A stretch of DNA of 64,000 bases from Siphonodentalium dalli (GCA_032622095.1 CP136069.1:41022194-41086193), one strand, 5' to 3'. Numbered from the stretch's first letter, positions 13,701-23,629 are shown. Made by a program: numbers and translations. Notes: generated by a model not told the origin, from the letters alone.

Positions 13701-15012
13701 ATTATGCCATGAATCTCTACTCTGGATACACCCATACGAGATCATATTCCACCAGCTCAAAACATGAGAAATTTTGATGTTCTGACAGGGAACTTCATAA
13801 CATTGAAACAATAACATGGATATTATATTTCTCAATAGTTTATACCAGTTTCATATAAACCCTTTCTTGACGGGAGCTGCGCTGGTGCAGCATTAAAGAT
13901 CCTGTGCCATTGCATTCTCTTATAGGGAGCTTCGCATATATAAGAGAATGCACTGGTTTACAGGGTCATGGTAAATATTGTTAGGCCAATGCATTCTCTT
14001 ATATATGCGAGCCTCCCTTTAAGAGAATGCATTGGCACATAGTTTTCACAAAATTTCAGTAAGCTCCAGTCATGGCAGGGTTAATAACGATGTCACAGCA
14101 TTCAGTCAGCAGGTCAAAATCTCTGCTTGAGATTTCTTGACTCAGACGATATTTGTGAACCCATTTCGCTTTGCATCTCTTTTGAGATCTCATACATTTT
14201 TTCCTTGGGGTAATCAATTCATATTTATTGCAAAATTTGCTTGCAAAAGTTGCCTAAATCATGTAATTTCAGACTGGGACCTATACTTACTGTGAAATAC
14301 ATTAAGGAACAGGTATGTATTGACTAAGAAATACACTACCTGCAGTATGTAATTTGTTGGATGTTGACATGTTGTAAAGTTCCCCATCCGATTTTCAAAG
14401 AGTCCCCACATTTTGAACTAGTTGAATACATGTATCGTCCCTAGTACTCCGAGGTGCCTACTCTCTGGTGCCAAATAAACATGCCAGCACATTTATTAAT
14501 TTTGAGGCATTTTGTTAGCCAGCACTCTTATTTAGCCATTAGACATATAGTGAAACTGCCAGCACTATTATTAATTTGACATGAACATGTAAGCCAGCAC
14601 TCTTATTCAGCCAACACTTTTATTTGGCACCAGAGAGTAATAATAGTGATCGCTTAATAATTGTGATGGAATGGATTTTTGGCTAAAATTAATAATAGTG
14701 ATGACAATTTCACTCCACCATTATGTCTCTTTTCCAAATAATAGTGATCGTGGGATATTTTTACAAAATATATTAATACATGTAGTGTTGACACTATTAT
14801 TAAGCACCTGAGATTAGGTAGCCACAAACAAATTTTAACAATCTGGATACCCTTATCCCAATAAACATTGAATACTTGTTGATATATGGTACTAGTACAT
14901 ACCTTTCATCATCAGGCTCCCTGCAGCAGCCGAGGAACCACAACAATGGACAGAGTATCAGAATGCCACAGATGAAGAGGATGGAGAAATTCTTGGCCGA
15001 GAACATGGTCAT
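623..15012 (-). CDS. Type II membrane sulfotransferase-like gene (two coding exons)
   Basis: The coding sequence joins 15012-14903 to 1736-623, giving 408 codons including the stop. Exon 1 ends two bases into a codon (AG before GTATGT) and the terminal exon starts with the one base needed (after CTTTTCAG), so the phase fits exactly. The product has a short cytosolic tail, a hydrophobic anchor at about residues 11-30, and a lumenal domain. This is the layout of Golgi carbohydrate sulfotransferases, which move sulfate from PAPS to glycans. Family-like signatures are SGDSTIL (5'-PAPS loop position), MLMVQDPLQSLMTSYEF (3'-phosphate loop, normally R-x-P then S-x-Y), a FREWIIQMG block, FTVLGKWDELQTSLEMF, and a C-terminal D-x-x-IYKEA-x-x-LY-x-x-Q stretch. 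The loops are divergent: Q-D-P replaces the usual R-E-P. Closest families by eye are Gal3ST and HS2ST. The membership is well supported; the substrate is unknown. Confidence 0.72.
2030..2455 (+). repeat. Dispersed repeat shared with the right end of the window
   Basis: GAGTCAAGGAACCCACCCAT to GATCAGATTGAGTACCTT is repeated in the same orientation at about 63272-63660. Confidence 0.75.
2490..3180. repeat. Tandem/dispersed repeat family H (GGGCCATAACTC)
   Basis: Units of about 190 bp carry GGGGCCATAACTCCAGCAAA, TTCGAACTTGACC, GAGCTGATAAACTCACATAC and CCAAATTTGGTTTTGATCCG. The open frames in it are repeat-derived. Confidence 0.7.
3472..3666 (-). mobile_element. Family B piggyBac-like MITE, partial left arm
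   Basis: TTAA at 3468-3471 and 3667-3670. It has the family B core: ACTGGAGCTTCCTGAAAT, a degraded hairpin, a second hairpin with GCCAGTGC/GCACTGGC, and a terminus ending TCATGAAAGGG. Confidence 0.65.
4050..4290 (+). mobile_element. Family D palindromic element, left half
   Basis: CATTTGCAGAATGA-GTCCCC, a GCTAGC-centred foldback and CCTCATTC, then the family D middle (GTTCCTCAGTTGAATTTGTG, CACCTCGATTATGCA). Confidence 0.6.
4870..5100. mobile_element. TTAA-flanked MITE, family C
   Basis: TTAA at 4866-4869 and 5101-5104. Termini are CCCTTTGAGTGCCAGG and CCTGGCACTCAAAGGG, with one copy of the same hairpin found in families A and B. Confidence 0.75.
5248..5460. mobile_element. Tc1/mariner-like MITE, family F
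   Basis: TA at 5246-5247 and 5461-5462. It has long inverted arms beginning CAGTAATGCCCTAAATAATC (here with one change). There is no coding capacity. Confidence 0.8.
6017..6135 (+). mobile_element. Family G element, degraded
   Basis: CCCTTTCTATGCTAAATACT leads into an imperfect GTTCAAC...GTTGAAC hairpin ending CTGAACATTT. Confidence 0.5.
6425..6571. repeat. 147-bp imperfect palindrome
   Basis: The arms GTATCTCACAC...AATTTATCAACC...ATTTGAGCCTCGG are mirrored by CCTCGGCTCAAAT...GGTTGATAAATT...GTGAGAT. It is probably a foldback MITE; no clear target duplication. Confidence 0.6.
8119..8277. mobile_element. Family F Tc1/mariner-like MITE
   Basis: TA on both sides (8117, 8278). The left arm is shortened and the final G is mutated. 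Confidence 0.75.
9035..9735 (+). repeat. Tandem array, 176-bp unit
   Basis: The motif GGATTTCAAAGAT starts at 9050, 9226, 9402 and 9560, giving periods of 176, 176 and 158. The two central units are almost identical. Each unit contains GACGACGTCACA, AGTTCGCAA and GGTATATGAGTTCAC. The open frame at 9495-9785 is read through this array and is not a gene. Confidence 0.8.
9989..10200. mobile_element. Family F Tc1/mariner-like MITE
   Basis: Both arms are present. TA is present on the left and has become AA on the right. Confidence 0.75.
11190..11710 (+). repeat. Diverged tandem repeat, unit about 150-170 bp
   Basis: Blocks with GATCCATA-GAT, GGTGACAATCGGATGA, TGTGACCTGTAGGGTG and AGGATTTAGTGATACAAAGA recur at about 11205, 11355 and 11655. 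Confidence 0.55.
11764..12868 (+). mobile_element. hAT-like transposon with perfect 8-bp target duplication
   Basis: Perfect duplications AACCCATC lie at 11756-11763 and 12869-12876. Termini are TAGGGTCCTGCGAAT and its exact complement, followed by ATTCGATTCGA-type subterminal repeats. At 1105 bp it is too short for a full transposase. It contains a BED-finger-like remnant. Confidence 0.85.
12345..12470 (+). pseudogene. BED zinc-finger remnant of a hAT transposase
   Basis: The frame reads ARTYTCDEYNMVYKSQASGT then TTHLWNHQFEKHPEL. The pattern C...(8-20)...T-x-x-L-x-x-H-x-x-x-x-H-P is that of BED fingers found at the start of hAT/ZBED transposases. One zinc cysteine seems replaced (C-D-E-Y). 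No dimerisation or RNase H-like domain follows. Confidence 0.5.
12895..13255. repeat. Duplicated block with inverted ends
   Basis: CCTTGAAATT...TTGCTTTAGAATT...TATTGGCTT...GCCTTCCG-AGT occurs twice (about 12905 and 13125). The second copy is bounded by GTACAGCCCTTGAAAT and ATTTCAAGGGCTGCTGGTAC. Confidence 0.45.
13399..13571. mobile_element. Family F Tc1/mariner-like MITE
   Basis: Both arms are present with TA at 13397 and 13572; the loop is nearly absent. Confidence 0.75.
13589..13684. mobile_element. Family F MITE, right arm only
   Basis: A single arm ends in GGGCATTACTG and TA, next to the complete copy at 13399-13571. Confidence 0.65.
13860..14080 (+). mobile_element. Family B piggyBac-like MITE
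   Basis: Termini are CCCTTTCTTGACGGGAGCT and AGCTCCAGTCATGGCAGGG, with TTAA at 14081. Both internal hairpins have shortened loops. Confidence 0.7.
14461..14637. mobile_element. TA-flanked MITE with GGTGCCAAATAA ends
   Basis: TA at 14459-14460 and 14638-14639, ends CTCTCTGGTGCCAAATAAA and TTTATTTGGCACCAGAGAG. A related ATAATAGTGAT-rich stretch continues to about 14815. Confidence 0.65.
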
Positions 15013-15050
15013 CTGCCACACTCTGATCAATCAAGACTTATTAGTGACAC
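14903..15050 (-). CDS. Sulfotransferase-like gene, first coding exon (membrane anchor)
   Basis: The exon lies between the acceptor TTACTTCCAG (ending at 15051) and the donor GTATGT (from 14902). Bases 15050-15013 are 5' UTR. The ATG at 15012-15010 begins MTMFSAKNFSILFICGIL, continues to a CCREPDDE end, and spans 36 codons plus two bases. A second ATG lies two codons later. The hydrophobic run followed by a Cys-Cys and acidic residues fits a signal anchor. Because the exon has an acceptor, at least one non-coding 5' exon must lie further right; I could not find it. Confidence 0.75.
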
Positions 15051-15104
15051 CTGGAAGTAAAATATAGGCTGATTAAGCTCAACACAATAAAATTAAGCCT
15101 GCAT

Positions 15105-15415
15105 ATACTAGTAGTGTGTGTCATTTACAGAATGAGGTTCCCAGAGGGCGAATTTAGTGACGCTATCCCAGTGGGCTAGCTAGCATCACCAAATTCACCC
15201 TCTGGGGACCTCATTCTGCTTTGTCCTCATAATCTGGGAAGTATATATAGTCTCAAATTAAGAATGCTTTTATTTACATTCCCCCCCCCCTGTCTCTTCA
15301 GTTTCTATATCCCATAATTTGTAGAAGATAAAATGCATAACCGAGGTGACTAATCACTAATGGGTGAACATCACCAACTTCAACTGGGAAACTTCAATCT
15401 GATCCTGTAGGCTAA
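15105..15415 (+). mobile_element. Family D element, left half and middle
   Basis: GAATGAGGTTCCCAGAGGG, the complement GGGGACCTCATTCTGC, and the middle segment with TAATGGGTGAACATCACC. Confidence 0.65.
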
Positions 15416-15425
15416 TACACATGTA

Positions 15426-15800
15426 CCCCGCTGGACAAAACAAGTGTCCATTGGCACCGCGGTGTATTTGCCGTTCGGTCGCGGTGTCAGAGTTTGTAAC
15501 TGCAGTTGAGCACCGCGGCCGAACGGCAAGTACACTGCAGCCGAGCGGCAAGTACACCATGGCCGAAAGGCAACTACAACGCGGCCGAATGGCATGTACA
15601 TCGTGGTTAGATTTCGGGTTTGTATCATCTTTTTTCAGTTTAATGAACGTACACCGCGGCAACTACACCATGGCCGAATGGCAAGTACACCGCAGCCCAA
15701 CTGTTGTTAGCCGGTGGAGCCGCAGTGTAGTTGCATTTCGGCCGCGGTGGCAACGCTAACCGCACCGCGGTTAAGTGGACACTTGTTTTGTCCAGCAGGG
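15426..15800. mobile_element. GC-rich TA-flanked MITE
   Basis: TA at 15424-15425 and 15801-15802. Ends CCCCGCTGGACAAAACAAG and CTTGTTTTGTCCAGCAGGG. The interior has repeated CACCGCGGCCGAA-GGCAAGTA units in both orientations, very unlike the AT-rich surroundings. Confidence 0.75.
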
Positions 15801-15868
15801 TACATGTAGGCTTGAGGGCTGTTAATCATTCCTGGAGGGGCGTCATTATACGAATAACATGATTTTTT

Positions 15869-16016
15869 AGGGCGTTATGGTTTATTAACGGCCTGACAGG
15901 AATGAATAACAGCCCGAGGGCCTATTAGAGGCCCGAGACACAGTCGAGGGCCGCTAATAGTACCGTTAGGGCTGTTAGTCATTCCTGGAGAGCCGTCAAT
16001 AAACCAAAGCTCCCGA
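15869..16016. repeat. Foldback repeat, copy 1
   Basis: GGGCGTTATGGTTTATTAACGGCC is mirrored at the far end (in complement), with GGGCCTATTAG/CTAATAG near the centre. A second copy lies at 16261-16405. Confidence 0.6.
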
Positions 16017-16039
16017 CAAAATAATGTTAGTTCTATTAT

Positions 16040-16245
16040 AATACCACTCCGTCCTTGTGTGACCATGTGATCGGTGACTTAACCGGAAGCAGGCGACAGC
16101 ATTGATAAAAACAAAGCTTCATCAACGCCCGCCGCCCGTTTTCGGTCAACTTCGCCTCAAAATTATGGAATCTTATCGTGCGGGTAAAATACAGTTAATC
16201 TACATGTACTAGAGAAACGCCCTCTAAAGTAGTAATAATATAACA
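16040..16245 (+). repeat. Direct repeat partner of 16985-17190
   Basis: It shares GGTGACTTAACCGGAAGCAG, AACAAAGCTTCAT, ACGCCCGCCGCC, GGTCAACTTCGCCTCAAAAT and AACGCCCTCTAAAGT, in the same order, with 16985-17190. Confidence 0.65.
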
Positions 16246-16260
16246 ATAACATGATTTTTG

Positions 16261-16405
16261 AGGGCGTTATGGTTTATTAACGGCCCGGCTGGAATGATTA
16301 ACAGCCCAAGGGCCTATTAGCGGCCCGAGACGAAGTCGAGGGACGCTAATAGGCCCGAGGGCTGTTAATCATTCCAGAGGGCCGTTAATAAACCATAATG
16401 CCCGA
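16261..16405. repeat. Foldback repeat, copy 2
   Basis: The same palindrome as at 15869-16016, better preserved: outer arms GGCGTTATGGTTTATTAACG and complement, centre CGAGACGAAGTCGAGG. Confidence 0.65.
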
Positions 16406-16984
16406 TGAAATCATGTTATTACTATTATTACCACAGTTTTGGACATTTGACCCATTTGAGGATTTAGTGGAATAATGAAGTAGATTAAGAGAGAAATATT
16501 TTTAAGAACATTTAAGTTTGATATCATTTGACTTGTCAGCTGACACGGACTGACGGAGTCTCGAAAATAGGACAGGGGAAAACCCAGCATTGGAGACGAG
16601 TAACAACCAATGAGAGGTTGACAGCTATATATAAAAGTATCAATGCATACTTACGCTTGATACAATAATTCAATCATATAGCGTGAATTCCAATCATAAA
16701 ACCACTTTTGTGTCGAGGAAATCGGATACATCTTCCCATAATTTTCTTGAAATAAACACGCCATAATAATCGGAAGTTGAAGGGACGTAACTCTCGCGAT
16801 AATAAACGAGATCTATAGTTTCCGGGCGGCGGGCCGATATTGAACTAGGCTTCTCATTATCGGCCCGCGGCCCGCTGTTTAGGTAACAATACGCTATTTG
16901 GAACGCCCCGAAAAACATTATCAATGGCCTAGAGAACGCCCTATAAAGTGGTAATAATAAACCATGACGCTGGACAAAATAATT

Positions 16985-17190
16985 TTATTACTATTCTGTC
17001 CTCGTGTGATCACATGAACGGTCATTGGTGACTTAACTGGAAGCAGGCATTAATGAAAACAAAGCTTCATTAACGCCCGCCGCCTGCTTCCGGTCAACTT
17101 CGCCTCAAAATTATGGAATCTTATAGTGCGGGTAAAATTATGTAAATCTACTAGAGAACGCCCTCTAAAGTGGTAATAATAACAATTTCA
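16985..17190 (+). repeat. Direct repeat partner of 16040-16245
   Basis: This is the second copy. Together with the two foldback repeats it suggests a compound element spanning roughly 15810-17190. Confidence 0.65.
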
Positions 17191-17302
17191 TGATGGGAGC
17201 TGCACTGCTGGCAGAGGCATAAAAGACCCTGTGCCAGTGCATTCTCTCATACATGCGAGTCTCCCTTGGCCTTAGGGATCCTCGCATATATAAGAGAATG
17301 CA
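17186..17302 (+). mobile_element. Family B MITE, left part
   Basis: The left arm (TTTCATGATGGGAGCTGC) and the first hairpin are present; the copy stops after one hairpin. Confidence 0.55.
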
Positions 17303-18430
17303 AAAATTATTGCAACTGTAGCAGGAAGAAATTAACAGATATAACGCTATTTATCCAAATTAATATTACCAGTACATAACAATATTTACCTTTTTGTTGA
17401 TTCAATGCAATGATTTCTTACAGTTCAGTACCGGTAGGTGTTTTCGAGGCAACCGTCTTAACATTTACATTTGTACGAACCCAACTGCACATGAGAGAAA
17501 ATCTACATTAAAAATCGGAATGCATCCAATCTGGTAATCTGTAAGGTAGAACTATTAGTGTTGACAATGGTACGAACCAACTCATTTTTTTTTCCGCATG
17601 GCGAATTTCGATCATTGTTCCATAGTTTCAAGTCGGCGAAATTTGCCGGTTTGTTTGATCCTTTGGGTGACAGCATTTTCTCCGGGATGAGTCTAATGTC
17701 ACATTGTATCTCCTACGATTGAAAGCATAAACTATTAATTTCCGATAATACTTACTCATCGTGGTATCTGATGAACACAAGAAAACACACAAACTCGCAA
17801 TTACTGAAATCTATTTAAGAATGTTTTTCATTCGCAATGTGATTGTGCCAGTAGGTAAGGTCAATGGAACAGTCCATTTCAAATGCGAATACCGGGGTGC
17901 TCGGTTATATTCTTTATATTAAAGTATCGCAAAACGTTAATATTCCAATTTTAAAAGGTTACTTTCCTGTATATTATTTGGTAATTGAACGGGTATATAA
18001 GTTTCAACTTATGGCGTCATAATAAAGAGCTTAAATGCGAGGGAATTCGATGGCCCAGCTGAGGAACATCAAGGGTTTATGTTTAGTTGCGTGTGACATC
18101 ATAATGGACTCGCTTAATTAATGAATTCGTCGGGAATTACCACTTTGACAGGTGGGGCTCACGGCGGGTTGTTGAATTCTCCCAGCATGTGGATTTCCAC
18201 AATCCTCAGCAAAGGCGATTGAGATACAAATAAACGTTGATCACGAGTCACTAAAAAGAAAATGTTTATTTTAATTTATTCCTCAATAGATTTATTTGTG
18301 ACGTACAGGTACGTTTAGAACACTCATGAGCATATCAATAACTCATCAAAACACTATATATAGTGTGATTTTTGTTACAATTCTCTTGTGATTTGTAGAG
18401 ATTTTAAATTATAGTGTTCAAATAGTGTCT
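17303..18430. other. No recognised feature
   Basis: Unique AT-rich sequence. It could hold the missing non-coding 5' exon or promoter of the sulfotransferase-like gene, but nothing here proves it. Confidence 0.4.
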
Positions 18431-18436
18431 CTTTAA

Positions 18437-18550
18437 CCCTTTGTGTGTTAAATACGCATTGGCGATTAGTCCCGTTTAAAGGAAATGTTCAGACAATGAG
18501 TTCAACAAACGACCTATATGTTTGTTGAACTTATTATCTGAACATTTCCC
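18437..18550 (+). mobile_element. Family G hairpin element
   Basis: TTAA at 18433-18436 is followed by CCCTTTGTGTGTTAAATACG and a hairpin whose arms are GGAAATGTTCAGA...GTTCAAC and its complement. Other family G pieces lie at 6017-6135, 24389-24498 and 41700-41797. Confidence 0.55.
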
Positions 18551-18959
18551 ACCAATGAATATCGATCATTCTGCTGTATTTGAATTGTTTAGGGTTTTTT
18601 TTCTACCTCATGGTGAGTGGTTTTATTACCTGAACACCCGGCCACCCCCATGAAACTCATTATGCAGATCTGGACAAAAAAAAGCATGTGGTATATATTT
18701 GTCACATTCACCAGCCCCCACCCCATGAAACTCATTATGCAGACACCCAATTTAAAGCATTGTAATGTTACATGTACATGTACATTGGTTGCTATTATTT
18801 TTCTTCTTCTTAGAAATCCCAGGGTATATTGGGTACAATTTAGAAAACATATTCCCTGAATTTATTTACAGCCCATGGGTAAACAGTACAGATGGTTTAG
18901 TTACTCAATTCTGCTTACTTTACCTATTGATTAATGTTACATTGGTTACTTATGTTTTT

Positions 18960-19385
18960 TGTCCCCCGAAAAATTAATTTTCGGGGGGGGGGGGGGGACT
19001 ATATAAACAGGCTCCGTCTGTCCGTCCTTCACACTTTTGAGTACCTTCATGGTGTAATCATCTCCTCCTACAGATTTCATCCCAGAGATTTGAAACTTCA
19101 GAATATTGTTGCCCATATATTGAAGATGTGCATTATGTTTATAGATGACGGAAAAATGATTAACCCTATTCGACTTAGAAAATGTCAACATTTTATATAA
19201 TTTTCTGTATGAGGGTATCTTCATGGTGTAATCAACTCCTCCTACAGGTTTGATCGTAGATATTTGAAACTTCAGAGTATTGTTACCCACAAATTGGAGA
19301 TGTGCAACGTGTATATAGATGACGGAAACATTTTTTTTTATTTCTTTAACAAAGCGGCACGGACTTGCCACATTGTCGGGGGACA
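18960..19385. mobile_element. Element with TGTCCCCCGA ends
   Basis: TGTCCCCCGA begins a TTAATTTTCGGGGG foldback, and the other end is TCGGGGGACA. Inside are two copies of a ~165-bp unit (CTTCATGGTGTAATCA...AGATGACGGAAA). Flanking host DNA is itself a direct repeat: 18795-18955 resembles 19395-19535. Confidence 0.55.
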
Positions 19386-19723
19386 CTGGTCGGCTGACCT
19401 TTTATTTTCTTAGAAATCCCAGGGTACATTTGGTATAAATTAGAAAACATATTCCCTGAACTAATTTACAGTACAGTACAGTGGTTATTTCTGGTTACTT
19501 TACCTATTAATTAATTTTACATTGGTTACTTATATATTTTTTTTATTTCGAATCACAAAATACAAGGATACATTACAAATTAGAAAACATATTGTCTCAT
19601 TTCAGCCTTTCATGGACTAAAATAGGCATATAAATACATACGCCTACTTTGAATTTGATTGAAGAAATAAAGAGAAAAATAAAGTATCAATTTGAACAGG
19701 AGGTCTCTATGTTCACCCAAGCC

Positions 19724-20035
19724 ATTAAGTCTGAGTTTAGTGTGCCTGTCATTTGCAGAATGAGGTCCCCAGATGGTTAATTTAGTGACTCTATACCGCA
19801 TAGCAGGCTAGCATCACTAAATTAACCCTGTGGGGACCTCATTCTGCCTAGACCTCATCTTCTCTGGAAAGTTGCTTTATAATAACAGTTCAAAAGAAAC
19901 TTCTTCACATAGATTCTATTTCTTTTTTAGTTTAGTTTCTCTTTATCCCCAAATTAGCAGACGACACATTGCATAATCAAGGTTTCCAATGGGTGTACAT
20001 CACAATATTCACCATTTGGGAACTTCAATCCGAGA
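19724..20035 (+). mobile_element. Family D element, left half and middle
   Basis: GTCTGAGTTTAGTGTGCCTG begins it; the GAATGAGGTCCCCAGATGG foldback and CCAATGGGTGTACATCAC middle follow. Confidence 0.65.
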
Positions 20036-20264
20036 CTGTCTCCTATAGCAGATGAGGAAGTGTCAGGAAGAGATAGAGCATCTTTAAATAGAAGTGATAC
20101 TGCTTGTGTTCAGGTTGGAATAACCACATGCCATGGATACACCCCCCCCCCCCTCCAACACTCTGACATATATTATATGGTATAGCTTGGCTACAGCCTA
20201 GTAAAAAAGTTATTTATATTAGATCTCCAAGACTCAAGCAAGCAATAATTTGATAATAATTTAA

Positions 20265-20519
20265 TCCTTCCATGACTGGAGCTTCCTGAAATTTTACGAA
20301 AACCCTGTGCCAATACATTCTCTTATATAAGTGAGTTTCCTATAGGGAGCCTCACATATCTAAGATAATACATTGGCCTAATAATATTTACCTTGACCTT
20401 GTAAGCCAGTGCATTCTCATATATATGCGAGGCCTCCTATGGTAGACTCAGATATATAAGAGAATGCACTGGCACATGATCCTTAATGCTGCACCAGCAC
20501 AGCTCCCGTCATCAAGGGG
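20265..20519 (-). mobile_element. Family B piggyBac-like MITE
   Basis: TTAA at 20261-20264 and 20520-20523. Two hairpins are present, and the termini TCCTTCCATGACTGGAGCT and AGCTCCCGTCATCAAGGGG form the inverted repeat. Confidence 0.75.
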
Positions 20520-20736
20520 TTAATCATGAGATCAGAATCCGATTATTTGACGAGTTTGTGTGGATTTTTTCCTAATTATTTTTGTAATCATGTAATGCAA
20601 TAATGTGATTACGATGTAATTTGGGACAAAAGTCTGATGACGATTTGTTCTAATAAATTTTCTATATATGAGTTTATACATTGTTAAACAAAAAAAATAT
20701 GCATGGAATTCATAATTCATAATTTATCACTTGACC

Positions 20737-20836
20737 CACAGGCATTGGACACTCGGTGTGAATGCACTCTAAGAGTAATAATAAAGTCTTTCTTTTAGTA
20801 TGAGGTTACGTTCACACTGAGTGTCCAATGCCTGTG
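20737..20836. mobile_element. 100-bp MITE with 7-bp direct flanks
   Basis: CTTGACC at 20730-20736 and 20837-20843 flanks ends CACAGGCATTGGACACTC and GAGTGTCCAATGCCTGTG. The superfamily is unsettled (hAT-like by duplication length). Confidence 0.7.
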
Positions 20837-20971
20837 CTTGACCTCCCCTTTATAACAAAATGTATAGTAATGCCTGATGGAAGGAAGCAATAAAGTCACT
20901 GATATTTTCATAATATTTAATAGAGATACATGTACATGTATACACTTAACATTTTGCTATTGATACCATAA

Positions 20972-21240
20972 ATAGGGCTCTGCGAATTGATTTCATTTTG
21001 ATGCAATTCGGAATCTTTCATCTGATTCGATTCCATTTGAAATCCAATCGATATTCATTAGCACCAGTTTCATTATCATTATTTCAATGGACAACATTGT
21101 TTTTTCGTGAAGATATTATGATACTGATGAAATACCATACATACAAACACTGTTGTCGACTGAGCTACCAGTATAGACCACCGAAGCATTGTAAGACTGA
21201 TGTACATGTAACTGATCCAGCAAAAATTCATATATGTTGA
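20972..21240 (+). mobile_element. Possible hAT left end, related to 11764-12868
   Basis: AGGGCTCTGCGAATTGAT and ATTCGATTCC-like subterminal motifs resemble the element at 11764. No matching right end was seen, so the right limit is arbitrary. Confidence 0.35.
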
Positions 21241-21516
21241 ACTTTGAACAGCTGTTTGAATGCGATTGTTCCTGACCTCATTACTTATGATACTGTTTCA
21301 TTATATAATTTATTGTATAGCAAAGAGACTGCAACGAATATGCATTAAATTAGTTAAATATGAATTTGATCCATTTATGGATAATACTTACATTATATAC
21401 TGACAATCACTTATCATCATTATGAAGTGATCAAATTGATAATGGTACGGCCACTCAGTTAAATAAGTGGGCTACACCCCACAAATTCACACAACATATC
21501 ATGCAAACATTATATA

Positions 21517-21686
21517 CAGTAATGCCCTAAATAATGGACTCATGAACCACAGCAGAATTATTGGTAATTTTTCAGGATTTAGTGGGAAATATGGCTTGTT
21601 GCCATTAATCGGAAAGCAACAAAAATCCTGAAAAATTACCCATATTTCTGCTGTGGTTAAGGAGTCGATTATTTAGGGCATTACTG
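21517..21686. mobile_element. Family F Tc1/mariner-like MITE
   Basis: TA at 21515-21516 and 21687-21688, both arms present. Confidence 0.75.
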
Positions 21687-22592
21687 TATATGGGGCATGA
21701 AACAGTTGAGCTGAGTGCCAAAATTTATCAGGTCAGTAGCTGCAAGCATAAATAATGAGCTCGTTTCCAGTATCACATGGGATTTTCCTTGTACCCATGA
21801 TGATGGCAAAGTATTTAAGTTCATGCTTTCTATCCCAAAACCTATATTTAAGAAATTAATGTAGTGGTGATTTATTTTTTTATGGATGCCGCGCTCTGGC
21901 CATTGGGGCACATTGTGTTCACATTGTGTACTTTGTGTTCACAATGTGCCACAGTGACCACATCGCCGCATCCCTAAAAAAAACACACCCACTTCATTCA
22001 TTTCTTATATTTATATAGGTTTTTGATGATTTATTCCCACACAAAAGCTGGTTGTATTCTTATTTATTTTCATAGAATCCAGCTGTAGAATCAGCCAAGA
22101 ATTTTACACTAGCCCACGCAGCACTGTAAGTCAGTCACTGTAACTGGATTCAGATGCAATTCAGTTGAACTTTAAAAAAAAAAACTTTCAATTATTCCTC
22201 CGAACGCTTTTAGTGATTACTTCAACAATTTGTGATGTCGTGTTTGTGTTAAGGTTTATTTTATTGCGATATGAAATGGGTGACCCAATTGGCAGTTGAC
22301 CAATAACCGAACAGGATATTGTGTAACACAGATGGGCTATGTAAAATTTAATATATTATATGAAAGACGTGTTTGTTTTATGTGGAAATATGCGCCAGAG
22401 CAGGATAAGGGAAGGCAATCTGAAATCAATGCATCCCAATTTTATTGCAATAACAATAACAACAACAACAACATTCTTATTAATTTTCACTCTATTAATG
22501 TCTTTTAAGATGATTCAGTTGGTTAATAATTCATAATTACCCCAAAATACATTAAATTGTGAAGATAAAATTAATGTATAAAAATTAATTAA

Positions 22593-23625
22593 AGGCCCAC
22601 TTATTGTTCGAACCCCCATATCATATTATATAAAATATATGCCATATTATATACCATTTGAAAGAGGAAGCTCTACATTCTATAATCAACTTATCCGGTG
22701 TAATAATATGTGCACATGTTTTTGTTGAGGTACCGACGTATTTTCTGCACTGCAAAATCTACTATTTTCAACGAAAGGGGAATAACTCTATATCTTAGTT
22801 TTAATTATGTTGCATTCTGGGAGTGATATGGGGGGAAACGTTTCTATGATTTCAGCTATTTTCTATTACTCTATGAGCACATTCTGAGACACAGACATTC
22901 CAAATGGTGATGAGTTATAATATTTTACTCATATTTTATGGCATAGATTGTTATTAAAACCGTATATCAAGGCACTATAAAAAAAAAAAATCAGTGACTC
23001 GAAAATTAAAACATAGTCGTACAAAACGACGTACTTTATCGCACAGGGTTATAGATGCGTAAACTTCAACCATAAATTGGGTACGAACATAATCATGTTT
23101 GATCACGAGATCTTTCACCCGTATATATCACTACATCATACCGCATGACATATCAGATAAGTAAGCTATACACTGATATTGCGAAGTACTTAGACGAAAA
23201 TAAAACATAATTATAAAGTACAAGTATGTTGGCAGTATTGCTATTTAGTTAGCGAATGGGGATAATTTGAAGAGCAGAATCATAGGAACTATATCTTTGG
23301 CCGGGGGATGCGCGCAGTTATACTGCGTTAAACATTCTTTCCAATAATTTCTTTGCCAAAGACAGTCACTTGTGTTGACAACCCTCCCTCCCTCCCTGTT
23401 TTTTTTTTTGGGACATACGCATTCGATTGATGTCTCCCCCTTTTGGCCTACATCTGTATAGGCAGTTATTGTGCCTCAAAAAATTGTCACCCACATGTTT
23501 GCATTGGTTACTACTGCATTTATTGTATCGGCTTCCTGTAAATAATTATGATTTTCTAAACAGGTAGCTATAAAACGCATTCCAGTTGTTGTCTTTCACT
23601 CTAACCCTGTGGGATAAATGGGCCT
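22593..23625. mobile_element. TTAA-flanked 1-kb element with AGGCCCA ends
   Basis: TTAA at 22589-22592 and 23626-23629, with ends AGGCCCACTTAT and ATAAATGGGCCT. This fits a Kolobok-like or piggyBac-like non-autonomous element. No coding frame was recognised inside. Confidence 0.6.
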
Positions 23626-23629
23626 TTAA

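Larger units (their letters stand above)
1737..14902 (-). other. 13-kb intron of the sulfotransferase-like gene
   Basis: This stretch separates the two coding exons and holds only repeats and unique AT-rich DNA. No further exon is needed for the reading frame. Parts with no recognised content are roughly 1740-2030, 5461-6420, 6575-8118, 8278-9030, 10201-11160 and 14100-14440. Confidence 0.65.

Noticed and set aside
22600-22640. tRNA-like GTTCGAACCCCC
   Set aside because: There is no acceptor stem or anticodon arm around it; it lies inside the TTAA element near its left end.
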